Below, piece by piece: positions 11,191 to 19,972 of a stretch of 64,000 bases of DNA. Below the pieces are notes generated by a model. It saw only the letters and a list, made by a program, of their open reading frames with translations. It ran no database searches and was not told the DNA's origin. Numbering within the stretch: position 1 is the stretch's first letter; every line of letters starts with the position of its first letter. The DNA is taken from assembly GCF_002233675.1 (NCBI RefSeq), contig NZ_NMUQ01000002.1, positions 429,852 through 493,851 of the forward strand. The letters run 5' to 3'. Source of the stretch: Paenibacillus herberti. Its GTDB lineage: Bacteria; Bacillota; Bacilli; Paenibacillales; Paenibacillaceae. The position numbers were made by a program, and so were the translations under genes.

Positions 11191-11739
11191 CTACAGTGCT
11201 TGGGAATTCAATTGCTTGCTCAGTCGCTCCAGCTTGCCGGAGAGGGAGCCGTCGTAAATCTTGTCTCCGATACGGACCTTGACGCCGCCGATCAGGGAAG
11301 AATCCACGACCTGCTCGCCGATAATCCGTTTGCCCGAAATAACGCTGAACTGCTGCACGACCTTGGAAAGCTCAGCCGCTTGCAGCGGAAGTGCTGTGAA
11401 AATCGTGGCGCGGGATTCACCGGAAGCCTCGTCGGCGATCCGGCTGTAAGCTTCGTACACGCTGCTCAAAGCCGAGTAACGGCCGCGTTCGATGAGCAAC
11501 GTGACGGTATTCAGAACAATAGAGGACACGCGGTCCCCGATCGCTTTTTTGATCAGTTCGATCTTAACCTGAGCCTCAATGCCCGGCGTCGCCAGGAAAC
11601 GCTGCACATCAGCATCGGAGCTCAAAGCTTCCGACACGAGCTGCAGCTGCTGGCGGACATCCGAGACAACGCCCTGTTTGCCCGCAACCTCGTACAGCGC
11701 CTGCGCATATCTTTTCGCGATGACGGTTTCGCGGCTCAT
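11191..11739 (-). CDS. atpH: F1Fo ATP synthase delta subunit
   Basis: 182-residue delta subunit that joins the peripheral b-stalk to the top of F1. Conserved features: VIAKRYAQALYEVAGKQG at the N-terminus and, at the C-terminus, GGVKVRIGDKIYDGSLSGKLERL. Its start codon overlaps the atpF stop codon by 4 nt (ATGA), typical of translational coupling. Length is normal. Confidence 0.96.
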   Translation of the reverse strand: MSRETVIAKRYAQALYEVAGKQGVVSDVRQQLQLVSEALSSDADVQRFLATPGIEAQVKIELIKKAIGDRVSSIVLNTVTLLIERGRYSALSSVYEAYSRIADEASGESRATIFTALPLQAAELSKVVQQFSVISGKRIIGEQVVDSSLIGGVKVRIGDKIYDGSLSGKLERLSKQLNSQAL

Positions 11740-12215
11740 TTGCTGACTTCTTTCAGGTAGTTATCCACAATCTGCTCTTGCGATTTCTCGTCGATTTGCT
11801 TCTCCACAATTTTGGAGGCAATCGCGACGGAGATACTGCCAACTTCGCTGCGCAGGGATGCGATGGCTTTGTTTTTCTCGCTTTCGATGTCGCGTACAGC
11901 CTCGTCCTTCAGACGAGTTGCTTCCGAACGAGCGGTGTCGACGATGTTGTCGGCCTGCTTCGTGCTGGTGACGCGAGCCTTCTCGATGATCTCGTTGGCT
12001 TCTTGACGAGCTTGAGCCAGCGCTTGTTTCTGGGCTTCCATTTCAGCGGAAGCTTCTTTACGGCTGTTTTCGGCCGCGTTCATTTGGTCAAGCACCATCT
12101 GGCGGCGCTGCTCCATGACGGCGAAAAGCGGCTTGAATGCGTACCGGTTCATCAACCAATAGAGAATACCAAATGCAAGCATCGCGAATACAAAAGATGT
12201 CCATTTCCAATCCAT
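11736..12215 (-). CDS. atpF: F1Fo ATP synthase b subunit
   Basis: 159-residue b subunit of the peripheral stalk. One N-terminal membrane helix (about 5-27, TSFVFAMLAFGILYWLM) is followed by a long charged coiled coil rich in Ala, Glu, Gln and Lys, as expected for the dimeric stator. ATG at 12215 follows AAAGGAG. It overlaps atpH by 4 nt. Confidence 0.96.
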   Translation of the reverse strand: MDWKWTSFVFAMLAFGILYWLMNRYAFKPLFAVMEQRRQMVLDQMNAAENSRKEASAEMEAQKQALAQARQEANEIIEKARVTSTKQADNIVDTARSEATRLKDEAVRDIESEKNKAIASLRSEVGSISVAIASKIVEKQIDEKSQEQIVDNYLKEVSK

Positions 12216-12319
12216 AACGGCACTCCTTTCACATGCGGTTCAAACACCAATTAAAACGATGGCGTGGAGGGCAATTAGGCCTTCCCCGCCATACGTACTA
12301 GGTCAATGTGTGACAGATA

Positions 12320-12538
<219 letters not shown>

Positions 12539-12635
12539 TTAAAATCCTCCTCTAAATTGGGTAATTAATGTGTAAGATATTTGAACCACCGAACGAACCA
12601 GCGGACTGCTTCGCTTCAGCAAGAATTACTGCGGA

Positions 12636-13403
12636 TCAATGCGCCCCGTCATCATCATGGATGGCGGCTTGCGAAATGTAAACCATGGTGAGGATCGTGA
12701 ACAGGAACGCCTGAATGCCGCCTACGAAAACACTGAAGCCCTGCCATGCGATCATGAACGGCGTACCGTAGCCCTTTAGCATAAGAATCGTGGCGATCAG
12801 TACCTCGCCCGCAAAAATGTTGGCGAAAAGACGGAGCGCCAGCGTAACCGGCTTCGCGATCGTTTCGATGATATTAAGCGGGAAGAAGAACCAGAACGGC
12901 TTGAAGTAATGCTGGAAATAATGTTTCGTATTCTGCTTCATGCCCAGGAAATGGACAATAACGAATACGATGAGTGCCAGTCCAGACGTAACGGACAAGT
13001 CCGCTGTCGGAGATTTCCACCAGGCCATCTCAGCATGTCCGCCTTCTGCAGCGTACTTATCCAGCATTGCTTGCGTAATGCCAAGCATTGGTTCGTGGAC
13101 ATAGGTGACGATATTAAGCGGCAGTCCAACTAGGTTGGAGATGAGGATGAACAGAATCAGCGTCAGCCCCAGCGACATATAAGGGCGAACCTTGTTCAGC
13201 GGCATCGCGCTAGAAATCGTCGAATGCACGAAGTCTACCGCCCACTCCATGAAGTTCTGAGCCTTCGATGGATTGGCAACCGACAGCTTGAGCGTCAGCA
13301 GCTTGACCAGTGCAAAGGTCAAAATGGCCGAAACGGTTATTGCGAGAAGCGATGAGAGATCAAACTCGATTCCATTCCAGGTGTATATTGGAAAATAATG
13401 CAT
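12636..13403 (-). CDS. atpB: F1Fo ATP synthase a subunit
   Basis: 255-residue membrane subunit a, which carries the half-channels beside the c-ring. The essential Arg is in LALRLFANIFAGE; other family features are DLSVTSGLALIVFVIVHF and the Gln-containing last helix GGIQAFLFTILTMVYI. Five to six hydrophobic helices. The ATG at 13403 (MHYFPIYTWNGIEFDL) is preferred over an upstream in-frame start that would lie within atpI. GGGGTGA lies 10 nt upstream, close behind the atpI stop. Confidence 0.96.
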   Translation of the reverse strand: MHYFPIYTWNGIEFDLSSLLAITVSAILTFALVKLLTLKLSVANPSKAQNFMEWAVDFVHSTISSAMPLNKVRPYMSLGLTLILFILISNLVGLPLNIVTYVHEPMLGITQAMLDKYAAEGGHAEMAWWKSPTADLSVTSGLALIVFVIVHFLGMKQNTKHYFQHYFKPFWFFFPLNIIETIAKPVTLALRLFANIFAGEVLIATILMLKGYGTPFMIAWQGFSVFVGGIQAFLFTILTMVYISQAAIHDDDGAH

Positions 13404-13413
13404 ACCTTTTGTT

Positions 13414-13794
13414 TCACCCCTTTCCACTGCGTTGTCGGCGAAGCATGAAGAAAGCGCATACCAGTATGACAAAAGGCACCGCAAAACATGAAGCTAGTGT
13501 AGCTGGAAGGCTGACGTACTCGGGGTAGCGGTAAGCGATCATGACGGCGAGCAGCACCATCGCGAGTCTTCCGGCCATGCCCACACTGGCTTTCTTGGGC
13601 TTGTCCCCTTGAGCCATAACACCGATCCACTCCACTCGCCTGCGCAGGAGAACGGTGTTGAACGATCCTGCAGCGATACCAAGCATGCAGCCTACAGCCA
13701 CCGTGCGCCAGTCCGGCAATAAAGCCCAGAGCAGCAGACAGAGAGCTAAGAGCAGCAGAATGGCTGACTTGGTCATCTTAAGCACTTCATTCAT
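13414..13794 (-). CDS. atpI: ATP synthase subunit I
   Basis: About 126 residues from ATG at 13794 (MNEVLKMTKS), with four hydrophobic segments separated by short basic loops, the layout of AtpI. AtpI proteins assist c-ring assembly in some bacteria. The start overlaps the end of atpZ by 8 nt; the longer upstream frame would lie within atpZ. It is immediately followed by atpB. Confidence 0.85.
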   Translation of the reverse strand: MNEVLKMTKSAILLLLALCLLLWALLPDWRTVAVGCMLGIAAGSFNTVLLRRRVEWIGVMAQGDKPKKASVGMAGRLAMVLLAVMIAYRYPEYVSLPATLASCFAVPFVILVCAFFMLRRQRSGKG

Positions 13795-14008
13795 TGCTGT
13801 CCTCCAAAACCTTTCTGACAATGAAGACGACCGAGACGATTCCGACCACAAGCCCTGTCAAAACCCCCGCGATGATCCATCCCGGAGTTCCTCCAAACCT
13901 TGCTCCCAGCCAGTAGCCGATCAGTATACAGACCGCCACATCGATTCCGAGAGCGCCGACAAACGCAAGCGCCTTCAGCGGGTCATCCCCCTTGCTCTTT
14001 TTGGTCAT
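13787..14008 (-). CDS. atpZ: AtpZ/AtpI-family small membrane protein
   Basis: 73 residues from ATG at 14008 (MTKKSKGDDPLKAL), with GGGGA about 7 nt upstream. Two membrane helices of AtpZ type (ALGIDVAVCILIGYWLGARFG and IIAGVLTGLVVGIVSVVFIV). AtpZ/AtpI of alkaliphilic Bacillus has been linked to Mg2+/Ca2+ transport; its role here is inferred from position. It is the first gene of the atp operon, directly behind the predicted promoter. Confidence 0.85.
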   Translation of the reverse strand: MTKKSKGDDPLKALAFVGALGIDVAVCILIGYWLGARFGGTPGWIIAGVLTGLVVGIVSVVFIVRKVLEDSNE

Positions 14009-14032
14009 CAGTGTCCCCAATCAACCTTCATT

Positions 14033-14062
14033 ATTTTATCCAAGCCGTTGAAGGTTTGTCAA
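14033..14062 (-). promoter_or_regulatory. Sigma-A promoter of the atp operon
   Basis: Minus strand: -35 TTGACA (14057-14062), 18-nt spacer, -10 TAAAAT (14033-14038), about 20 nt before the atpZ ribosome binding site. It gives the operon its own promoter, separate from wecB upstream. Confidence 0.75.
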
Positions 14063-14137
14063 TTTTGATAATAGCAAACTTTCCAAGAACTTGTGATAAA
14101 AAACCTTGAAATGACGGGATTTGCCGTACATCCAAAC

Positions 14138-14156
14138 CATACAGTAGAACTGTATG
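14138..14156. promoter_or_regulatory. Perfect inverted repeat between wecB and atp promoter
   Basis: CATACAGT-AGA-ACTGTATG has perfect 8-bp arms and lies 39 bp past the wecB stop and about 75 bp upstream of the atp -35. It is not followed by a T-run, so it may be an operator rather than a terminator. The binding protein is unknown. Confidence 0.4.
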
Positions 14157-14194
14157 CTGTGTCGTTGTTGGAGTTGCCGCTCCTCCCGCCATAA

Positions 14195-15340
14195 CTATGA
14201 ACGTTGTGTGAACGCTTCAGGTCTGTCGCCTCGGCCAAAATGATGCAGGATCGCCCGTACGATACGCTCTGAAGCGGCTCCGTCTCCATATGGATTCGCA
14301 GCCTGACTCATACGCTCGTACGTCTCCCTGTCGCTCAGCAATGCGCGCGCCCGATCGTAGACACGAGACTCGTCTGTACCGACGAGTTCAAGCGTGCCCG
14401 CCTCAATACCTTCCGGACGCTCCGTTGTATCGCGCAACACGAGTGTAGGCACGCCGAAGGACGGCGCCTCTTCCTGCATGCCGCCGGAATCCGTGAGGAT
14501 CATGTAAGCGTGAGGATAAAAATTGTGGAACTCGAACACATCGAGCGGCTCGATCAATTGGATGCGCGGGTGATCGCCCAAAATCTCTTGCGCCGGCTCG
14601 CGCACGGCCGGATTAGGATGCACCGCATACACAATCGCGATATCGTCGAATTCGTCGGCAATACGCTTCACAGCGCGGAAAATGTTGCGATGCGGCTCGC
14701 CGAGCGACTCGCGGCGGTGAGCCGTCATCAGAATGAGGCGGCGTCCTGCCGCCCATTCCAGCATCGGGTGGGTAAACGCAGGGTCCACCGTATACTGGAA
14801 CACATCGGTTGCCGTGTTTCCGGTGATGTAGATCGTGGAATCCGATTTACTTTCCTTACGGAGATTGTCTGCCGACCAGTTCGTAGGAGCAAAATGCACA
14901 TCCGAAAGCACGCCCGCCAGCTGACGGTTCATCTCTTCCGGATACGGCGACATCTTGTTCCACGTGCGTAGTCCTGCTTCCACATGACCAACCTGAATCT
15001 GCTGCAGGAAAGAAGCATAGCTGGCCAGGAACGTCGTCTGTGTATCACCATGCACGAGCACGATGTCCGGCGCCGCTTCGCGGAGCACTGGCTCTAATCC
15101 TTCAAGCACGCGCACCGTCGTTTCTGTCAGCGTCTGGCGATCCTTCATCACATTGAGATCATAGTCGGGCTTAATACGGAACAGCTCCAGCACCTGGTCA
15201 AGCATCTGGCGATGCTGGGCCGTTACACAGACGATAGACTGGATCTGCTCCGGGTGCTTCTGCAGCTCCAGCACGAGCGGAGCCATCTTAACTGCCTCCG
15301 GTCGGGTTCCGAAAATGGTCATCACTTTGAGTTTTTCCAA
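14195..15340 (-). CDS. wecB: UDP-N-acetylglucosamine 2-epimerase (non-hydrolysing)
   Basis: 381-residue GT-B-fold epimerase interconverting UDP-GlcNAc and UDP-ManNAc in the cytosol; in Bacillus-type cells the product feeds teichoic acid linkage units and other surface polymers. Motifs: FGTRPEAVKMAPLV at the N-terminus, VHGDTQTTFLASYASF, HVEAGLRTWN, MTAHRRESLG and TDSGGMQEEAPSFGVPTLVLR. TTG at 15340 is the likely start, behind GGGGAGA; ATG six codons further in is the alternative. It lies downstream of upp and upstream of the atp operon, as in Bacillus (mnaA). Confidence 0.93.
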   Translation of the reverse strand: MEKLKVMTIFGTRPEAVKMAPLVLELQKHPEQIQSIVCVTAQHRQMLDQVLELFRIKPDYDLNVMKDRQTLTETTVRVLEGLEPVLREAAPDIVLVHGDTQTTFLASYASFLQQIQVGHVEAGLRTWNKMSPYPEEMNRQLAGVLSDVHFAPTNWSADNLRKESKSDSTIYITGNTATDVFQYTVDPAFTHPMLEWAAGRRLILMTAHRRESLGEPHRNIFRAVKRIADEFDDIAIVYAVHPNPAVREPAQEILGDHPRIQLIEPLDVFEFHNFYPHAYMILTDSGGMQEEAPSFGVPTLVLRDTTERPEGIEAGTLELVGTDESRVYDRARALLSDRETYERMSQAANPYGDGAASERIVRAILHHFGRGDRPEAFTQRS

Positions 15341-15378
15341 ATGCTTAATCTCCCCTATCCTGAGTTATTCGGCTCTTA

Positions 15379-16008
15379 CTTCGTGCCGAACATCCGGTCT
15401 CCGGCATCTCCCAATCCCGGGACGATATAACCCTTTTCATCCAGCTTCTCGTCAACGCCAGCCGCATAGATATCTACGTCTGGATGCGCCTTCTGTACAG
15501 CGCTCACGCCTTCAGGCGAAGCAATTAACACCATCAGCTTGATCTGGGTGCAGCCGCGCTTTTTCAAAGAGTCGATGGCGGCGTTCGCCGAGCCTCCGGT
15601 CGCCAGCATCGGATCAACGACGATCAGCAGACGCTCCGTCGCGTCCGTAGGCAGATTGATGTAATATTCACTTGGCTGCAGGGTTTCATGGTCTCGCGAA
15701 AGTCCGATATGGCCTACCTTGGCGGCTGGAATCAGCTTCAGGATGCCGTCGACCATGCCAAGGCCTGCACGCAGAATCGGCACGATGCCGAGCATACGGC
15801 CCGAAAGCACTTTGGATTTTGCCGTAGCGACTGGTGTTTCCACCGAAATCGTGTCCAGAGGCATGTTCCGTGTGATCTCGTACGCCATCAAGGTTGCAAC
15901 CTCGTCGACAAGCTCGCGGAAGTCTTTTGTCTTGGTGTCCTTGTCGCGGATAAACGTCAGCTTATGCTGAATTAGTGGATGGTCGCAGATGACCAGTTTG
16001 CTGCTCAT
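15379..16008 (-). CDS. upp: Uracil phosphoribosyltransferase
   Basis: 209-residue pyrimidine salvage enzyme making UMP from uracil and PRPP. The PRPP loop is [19 protein letters not shown] (about 125-143), and the C-terminus [16 protein letters not shown] is the uracil-binding signature. ATG at 16008 follows GGAGGG with 8-nt spacing; an upstream in-frame extension lacks a ribosome binding site and does not match the family. It lies between glyA and wecB. No PyrR-type leader was recognised. Confidence 0.96.
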
Positions 16009-16167
16009 GGGGGTTGCCCTCCTGAATTTCACTTGAATTTGCCAACCTATTATAGCATTCCCTACCGGGCGGCGCATCAAGCATTGTCACTGGCGGGGAA
16101 AAGAGAGCCATTTGAGGTCTCTTGTTGCTTCATGCTGACGTCCGTTCGCACCTGTACATGCGCGGCA

Positions 16168-16210
16168 AAGCCCCAGCTTAATACCGCAATGCGGCATTAA
16201 GCTGGGGCTC
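16168..16210 (-). terminator. Hairpin between glyA and upp
   Basis: An 18-bp near-perfect inverted repeat (GCCCCAGCTTAATNCCGC type) begins about 18 nt after the glyA stop. The T-run on the minus strand is short (GCTTTGCC), so termination may be partial or the hairpin may protect the glyA transcript end. Confidence 0.65.
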
Positions 16211-16226
16211 GTTAGGTTATAAGGTT

Positions 16227-17474
16227 CTAGTACTTCATTTCGGTGTAAAGCGGGTAACGCGAAGTCAGTTCGCGCACGATGCCGGTAGCTTTAGCGAGAA
16301 CAGCCTCATCTTCTGGATTACGCAGCGTCATATCGATAACTTCAGCGATGGTGCGCATCGCGTCCCCATCCATACCGCGAGTTGTAGCCGCTGGCGTACC
16401 GAGACGGATACCGCTCGTGATGAACGGGCTCGTTGGATCAAACGGAATCGCATTTTTGTTAACGGTGATGCCAACGGAATCAAGCACATGCTCAGCTACC
16501 TTGCCTGTGATGCCGAGGCCGCGAGTATCAAGCAGCATGAGGTGGTTGTCCGTACCGCCGGAAACGATATTGTGGCCGCGGGAAATCAGCTCTTCGGAGA
16601 GCACTTTTGCGTTGCTCACGACATTCTGCGCATAAGTTTTAAACTCAGGCTGCAGCGCTTCGCCGAAAGCAACGGCTTTTGCAGCGATGATATGCATGAG
16701 TGGACCGCCTTGGGAACCAGGGAATACGGCTTTGTCGATGGCTGCCGCCCATGCTTTTGTCGTCAGAATGAGGCCGCCACGTGGTCCGCGCAGCGTTTTA
16801 TGCGTTGTTGTCGTCACAAAATGAGCATGCGGGATCGGGTTTGGATGCAGTCCAGCCGCCACTAGACCGGCGATATGCGCCATGTCGACGAAGAAAAGAG
16901 CGCCAACGTCTTTGGCGATTTCACCAATTTTTTCGAAATCGATGATGCGCGGGTACGCGCTGGCACCAGCTACGATCATGCGAGGACGGTGCTTGAACGC
17001 CGCTTTGCGCAGTTCGTCGTAGTTGATGGTGAAGCTGCCTTCCTCGACGCCGTAAGCAACGAAGTTATACAGGAGGCCGGAAGCATTGACCGGGCTGCCA
17101 TGCGTCAAGTGGCCGCCATGCGCCAGGTTCATACCAAGCACGGTGTCGCCAGGCTTGAGCGCCGCAAGGTAAACAGCCATATTCGCTTGAGCGCCGGAAT
17201 GCGGCTGCACGTTGGCATGCTCGGCTCCGAACAGCTCTTTGGCACGTTCGCGGGCAATATCCTCGACGATGTCAACATGCTCGCAGCCGCCGTAGAAACG
17301 TTTGCCGGGATAGCCTTCGGCATATTTGTTCGTCAGAACGCTGCCCATTGCTTCAAGCACGGCTTCGCTCACGATGTTCTCGGAAGCGATCAGCTCGATA
17401 TTGTCGCGCTGGCGTTGCAGTTCCAGTCCAAGTGCTTTCAATACGTCAGGGTCTTGCTTGCGGAGTTGTTCCAT
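16227..17474 (-). CDS. glyA: Serine hydroxymethyltransferase
   Basis: 415-residue PLP enzyme converting serine and tetrahydrofolate to glycine and 5,10-methylene-THF, the main cytosolic one-carbon source. The PLP lysine lies in [15 protein letters not shown]; other motifs are [33 protein letters not shown] and [14 protein letters not shown]. Length is normal. ATG follows GGGAGGA. It is downstream of ywlG, and the pair is preceded by a ZTP-type riboswitch, which fits a folate/one-carbon role. Confidence 0.97.
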   Translation of the reverse strand: MEQLRKQDPDVLKALGLELQRQRDNIELIASENIVSEAVLEAMGSVLTNKYAEGYPGKRFYGGCEHVDIVEDIARERAKELFGAEHANVQPHSGAQANMAVYLAALKPGDTVLGMNLAHGGHLTHGSPVNASGLLYNFVAYGVEEGSFTINYDELRKAAFKHRPRMIVAGASAYPRIIDFEKIGEIAKDVGALFFVDMAHIAGLVAAGLHPNPIPHAHFVTTTTHKTLRGPRGGLILTTKAWAAAIDKAVFPGSQGGPLMHIIAAKAVAFGEALQPEFKTYAQNVVSNAKVLSEELISRGHNIVSGGTDNHLMLLDTRGLGITGKVAEHVLDSVGITVNKNAIPFDPTSPFITSGIRLGTPAATTRGMDGDAMRTIAEVIDMTLRNPEDEAVLAKATGIVRELTSRYPLYTEMKY

Positions 17475-17552
17475 AATTGTTCAAATCCTCCCTATAATAA
17501 ATGAAATTTAACATCATAATCGCTGCTTACTTTTGTCCATTCTCGGTGCTGT

Positions 17553-18173
17553 TCAGTCGCAGCTGCCAGTGTCCTTCGGGGACAGCTCGGACAGCTCAGA
17601 CGGTTCGGGCGGCAGCTCATAAACAGCTCGCGGCCCGCCAATCAACTTGGGACGGGAATAAGCCATCGTAACTCTCGCCTCGCCGATCATTCTCAGGGAT
17701 GGCCGCACCGGCACTGCCACGCGCTTCAAATGCATGCCGATCAACGTCTCGCCGATATCGATACCAGCTTGCGCCTGCACCGCTTCGACAAGGCAAGCAT
17801 CCTTCAGATGCCGGTAGGCATGAGCGGCCATAGAGCCACCGGCGCCCGGCACCGGAACCCCATGGACACGCTCCAGGCCAAGCCGCTCCGCCGTTTCCCG
17901 TTCCAGCACGAGAGCACGGTTAAGATGCTCGCAGCATTGAAAAACCGGGATAAAGCCGAGATCGGCACGAGCTCTTTCGACGCCGCTAAAGATCGCCGCC
18001 GCAGCCCCACGGCTGCCAGCGGTGCCGATTCGCTTGCCAAGCACTTCGCTTGTACTGACGCCCAGCACGAGCAGTTGACCCGGACGCAGTCGGTTTTCAG
18101 CAGCCAGCTCGCGAATCAGCGCCTCTACGCCGGCGGATACAACCTCCGACGCTGTTGCTTCACTCATCATCAT
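17553..18173 (-). CDS. ywlG: YwlG / UPF0340 family protein
   Basis: 206-residue member of the TIGR01440/UPF0340 (YwlG) family, biochemical function unknown. Family features: LVLGVSTSEVLGKRIGTAGS near the N-terminus, FIPVFQCCEHLNRALVLERE in the middle (conserved Cys-Cys-Glu-His), VPVPGAGGSMAAHAY, and DIGETLIGMHLKRVAVPVR. ATG at 18173 has AGGAGG 5 nt upstream. The last 20 residues (Pro/Glu/Ser/Leu repeats) are not typical. Linked to glyA here as in Bacillus, and placed under the ZTP-type leader. Confidence 0.88.
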   Translation of the reverse strand: MMMSEATASEVVSAGVEALIRELAAENRLRPGQLLVLGVSTSEVLGKRIGTAGSRGAAAAIFSGVERARADLGFIPVFQCCEHLNRALVLERETAERLGLERVHGVPVPGAGGSMAAHAYRHLKDACLVEAVQAQAGIDIGETLIGMHLKRVAVPVRPSLRMIGEARVTMAYSRPKLIGGPRAVYELPPEPSELSELSPKDTGSCD

Positions 18174-18417
18174 ACTAGCCTCCTGATCGTGGAGCTCCCT
18201 CCCGAACGCCAGGTGCAACCTGTGATGCCTCTGGGACGGGGGAACGGGACTCCTACTAGAATTCATGCCCCTGTAGGCATCATTCTCGTATTTCCATCGG
18301 GTAGCGGCTACCGACCTCTAGATCGGTAAAACCGCATTGCTTGCAGGGTTCCGTTCGTTCGTGTCCTATTATACCGAATCGGACCCCTTTTAGACGAGTG
18401 TACTTCAGAATGGTCCA

Positions 18418-18470
18418 AAAAACGAAAAAGAGAGCTCTGCACACGAAAAAAAATTCGCGTACATGCTCTC
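18418..18470 (-). terminator. Riboswitch-linked intrinsic terminator
   Basis: On the minus strand GAGAGC(atg)TACGCGAA pairs with TTCGTGTGCAGAGCTCTC (one bulge, G-U pairs) and is followed by TTTTTCGTTTTTT. It starts right behind the aptamer's 3' strand, the layout of a ligand-controlled terminator. About 245 nt separate it from the ywlG start; that stretch (18174-18417) holds no gene I can support. Confidence 0.8.
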
Positions 18471-18548
18471 TGCCCAGGCGACCGGCCGTATGTTCCGATG
18501 CTCCATCGTGGTTAGTCCCACTTCGTCGCCAGTTACATCGGATCCTTC
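18465..18548 (-). promoter_or_regulatory. ZTP (pfl) riboswitch aptamer
   Basis: The minus-strand leader contains the hallmark pieces of the ZTP/ZMP (pfl) riboswitch in order: ACTGGCGA, a small hairpin around GTGGGACTAACCAC, ATGGAGCAT, and after a variable linker GGTCGCCTGGGCA. The GGCGA and TCGCC strands can form the pseudoknot. ZTP riboswitches sense the purine intermediate ZMP/ZTP, which builds up when 10-formyl-THF is short, and turn on folate and purine genes. Here the downstream genes are ywlG and glyA. Called by eye, not by covariance search. Confidence 0.8.
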
Positions 18549-18560
18549 TTACTTGCCCCC

Positions 18561-18590
18561 ATGATAGCTTACGGTTAAGCCCGCTGTCAA
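18561..18590 (-). promoter_or_regulatory. Promoter of the riboswitch leader
   Basis: Minus strand: -35 TTGACA (18585-18590), 18-nt spacer, -10 TATCAT (18561-18566). Transcription would begin about 10 nt before the aptamer, so ywlG-glyA has its own controlled promoter downstream of ywlE. Confidence 0.75.
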
Positions 18591-18658
18591 TCCTCCAGAC
18601 AGGAGAAAGTCAGACGCGTTCGCGGGACTTTTTTCCATGACATCCGCAGCGGAAATGC

Positions 18659-19237
18659 TTATCTGTGCTCATCGCCTTGCAGACGCTTCAGCACCGCATG
18701 CACCGCTTCGCTGATCTCTTGAGCACTGGCGGCGTAAACCTCATAAGAACCGCCGAATGGATCCGTTATATCGCCAGATAGAGCGGCGCTCTCCAGCTCG
18801 CGGAGACGCCGTTCTTCCCCTCCGCCCAGCTGCCGCCCCAAAGAGCGCTGCATCTCGCGCTCTCCGCGCAAACGGTCAAGCTCAGCCAGCTCAGCGGAGG
18901 GGGCAAAATCGCGCAGCGTGTGAACTTTATCCGCTGCTTCCGGATAATAACGGAGCAGCGCCATTTTATGAGAGCCAGTCATGGTAAGTATCAGATCCGC
19001 CCAGCGAATCAGCTCGGCGCTTACCGACGAAGAAACGCCGTCATGCCGAATCCCGCTGTTCTCCAGCACGAGACGGGCATTCCGGGAAACCGGCATGCCG
19101 TTTGATGCGGCAACACCAGCGGAGCGAACCTCAAGTGGCAGCCCCTGCGCCTTGGCGGCGTCGCGGAGAATCGCCTCTGCCATAGGTGAGCGGCAGGTAT
19201 TGCCGGTGCAGACAAATAAAATCTTGGCAGCGTTCAT
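18659..19237 (-). CDS. ywlE: Protein-arginine phosphatase YwlE
   Basis: 192-residue low-molecular-weight phosphatase. The P-loop C10-TGNTC-R16-S matches YwlE rather than typical tyrosine phosphatases: the Thr before the second Cys is the residue known to select phospho-arginine. The general acid Asp is in DPFGGSYEVY near residue 160. YwlE reverses McsB arginine phosphorylation, which marks proteins for ClpCP. Residues 115-145 (Glu/Arg/Leu-rich) are longer than in B. subtilis YwlE. It follows mntP and is the last gene before the riboswitch leader. Confidence 0.88.
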   Translation of the reverse strand: MNAAKILFVCTGNTCRSPMAEAILRDAAKAQGLPLEVRSAGVAASNGMPVSRNARLVLENSGIRHDGVSSSVSAELIRWADLILTMTGSHKMALLRYYPEAADKVHTLRDFAPSAELAELDRLRGEREMQRSLGRQLGGGEERRLRELESAALSGDITDPFGGSYEVYAASAQEISEAVHAVLKRLQGDEHR

Positions 19238-19293
19238 AATGAGCTATGCCTCCTTCTTCCCACGGCGCTCCCGGCTCCTGCCGGCACAGAGCC

Positions 19294-19863
19294 TCAGAGC
19301 AGGAATAGGATGCCGAAGGTCAATAAAATTGCGCCTCCTGCCGCTTCGCCATAGCTGCCCAGGCTCCGACCGATGCGCCGACCTGCTAGCAGACCGAGCA
19401 CGGACATCAACCCCCCTGCCAGGCCGAACAACAGAATCGTCATGACAACATCTGCAGCGAACATTCCCAGCGAAATTCCAACGGAAAAGGAATCCACGCT
19501 GACGCTGAGCGCAAACAACATAAGGCCGCCTGTGGTCCGATGATCGACAAAGGACGGCGTGGCGCCTCCATCTCCCCGGAACGAAGCAATCAACATATGC
19601 CCGCCAAGCAGAATGAGCAGCAGGCCGGCAGTTAATGCAGCGACATGGCCCAGCAGCAGGCTCATGTATTGGCCAGCGACGATGCCTACAAGCGGCATAA
19701 TGACATGAAACAATCCAATGACGGCGCTCAGCTTCAAGATATCCAGTAGCCGGATGCCTCTCATGCCGATACCTACGCCAAGCGAGAACGCATCCATGCC
19801 CAGCGCAAGGGCCATTATCAAGAGCGTGAGCAGTTGCCCTTCGTGCAGAGAAGCTTCCAACAT
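19294..19863 (-). CDS. mntP: Manganese efflux pump MntP
   Basis: 189-residue, six-helix inner-membrane protein of the MntP family (YwlD in Bacillus) that exports Mn2+. The two internally repeated halves each carry the acidic signature ALGMDAFSLGVGIGM (about 20-34) and SVSVDSFSVGISLGMF (about 120-135), whose Asp residues are needed in studied homologues. ATG follows GGGGAGA. No yybP-ykoY manganese riboswitch was recognised upstream. Confidence 0.9.
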   Translation of the reverse strand: MLEASLHEGQLLTLLIMALALGMDAFSLGVGIGMRGIRLLDILKLSAVIGLFHVIMPLVGIVAGQYMSLLLGHVAALTAGLLLILLGGHMLIASFRGDGGATPSFVDHRTTGGLMLFALSVSVDSFSVGISLGMFAADVVMTILLFGLAGGLMSVLGLLAGRRIGRSLGSYGEAAGGAILLTFGILFLL

Positions 19864-19972
19864 GACCGCGATCTCCCCTTACTGTCCGATGGCTTGTTCT
19901 ATCCAGCCTATGCGGACAAGGGGTGGGTTTATGAATTCAGTTCTATCCAGACGATGTAGTCAGACGACGCAG

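Noticed and set aside
11759-11769. A TTATCCACA DnaA box inside atpF
   Set aside because: A single site within a coding region; expected by chance, unlike the cluster at 6554-6651.
12636-13484. Longer atpB reading frame starting at 13484
   Set aside because: It would extend into atpI; the family N-terminus starts at MHYFPIY (13403).
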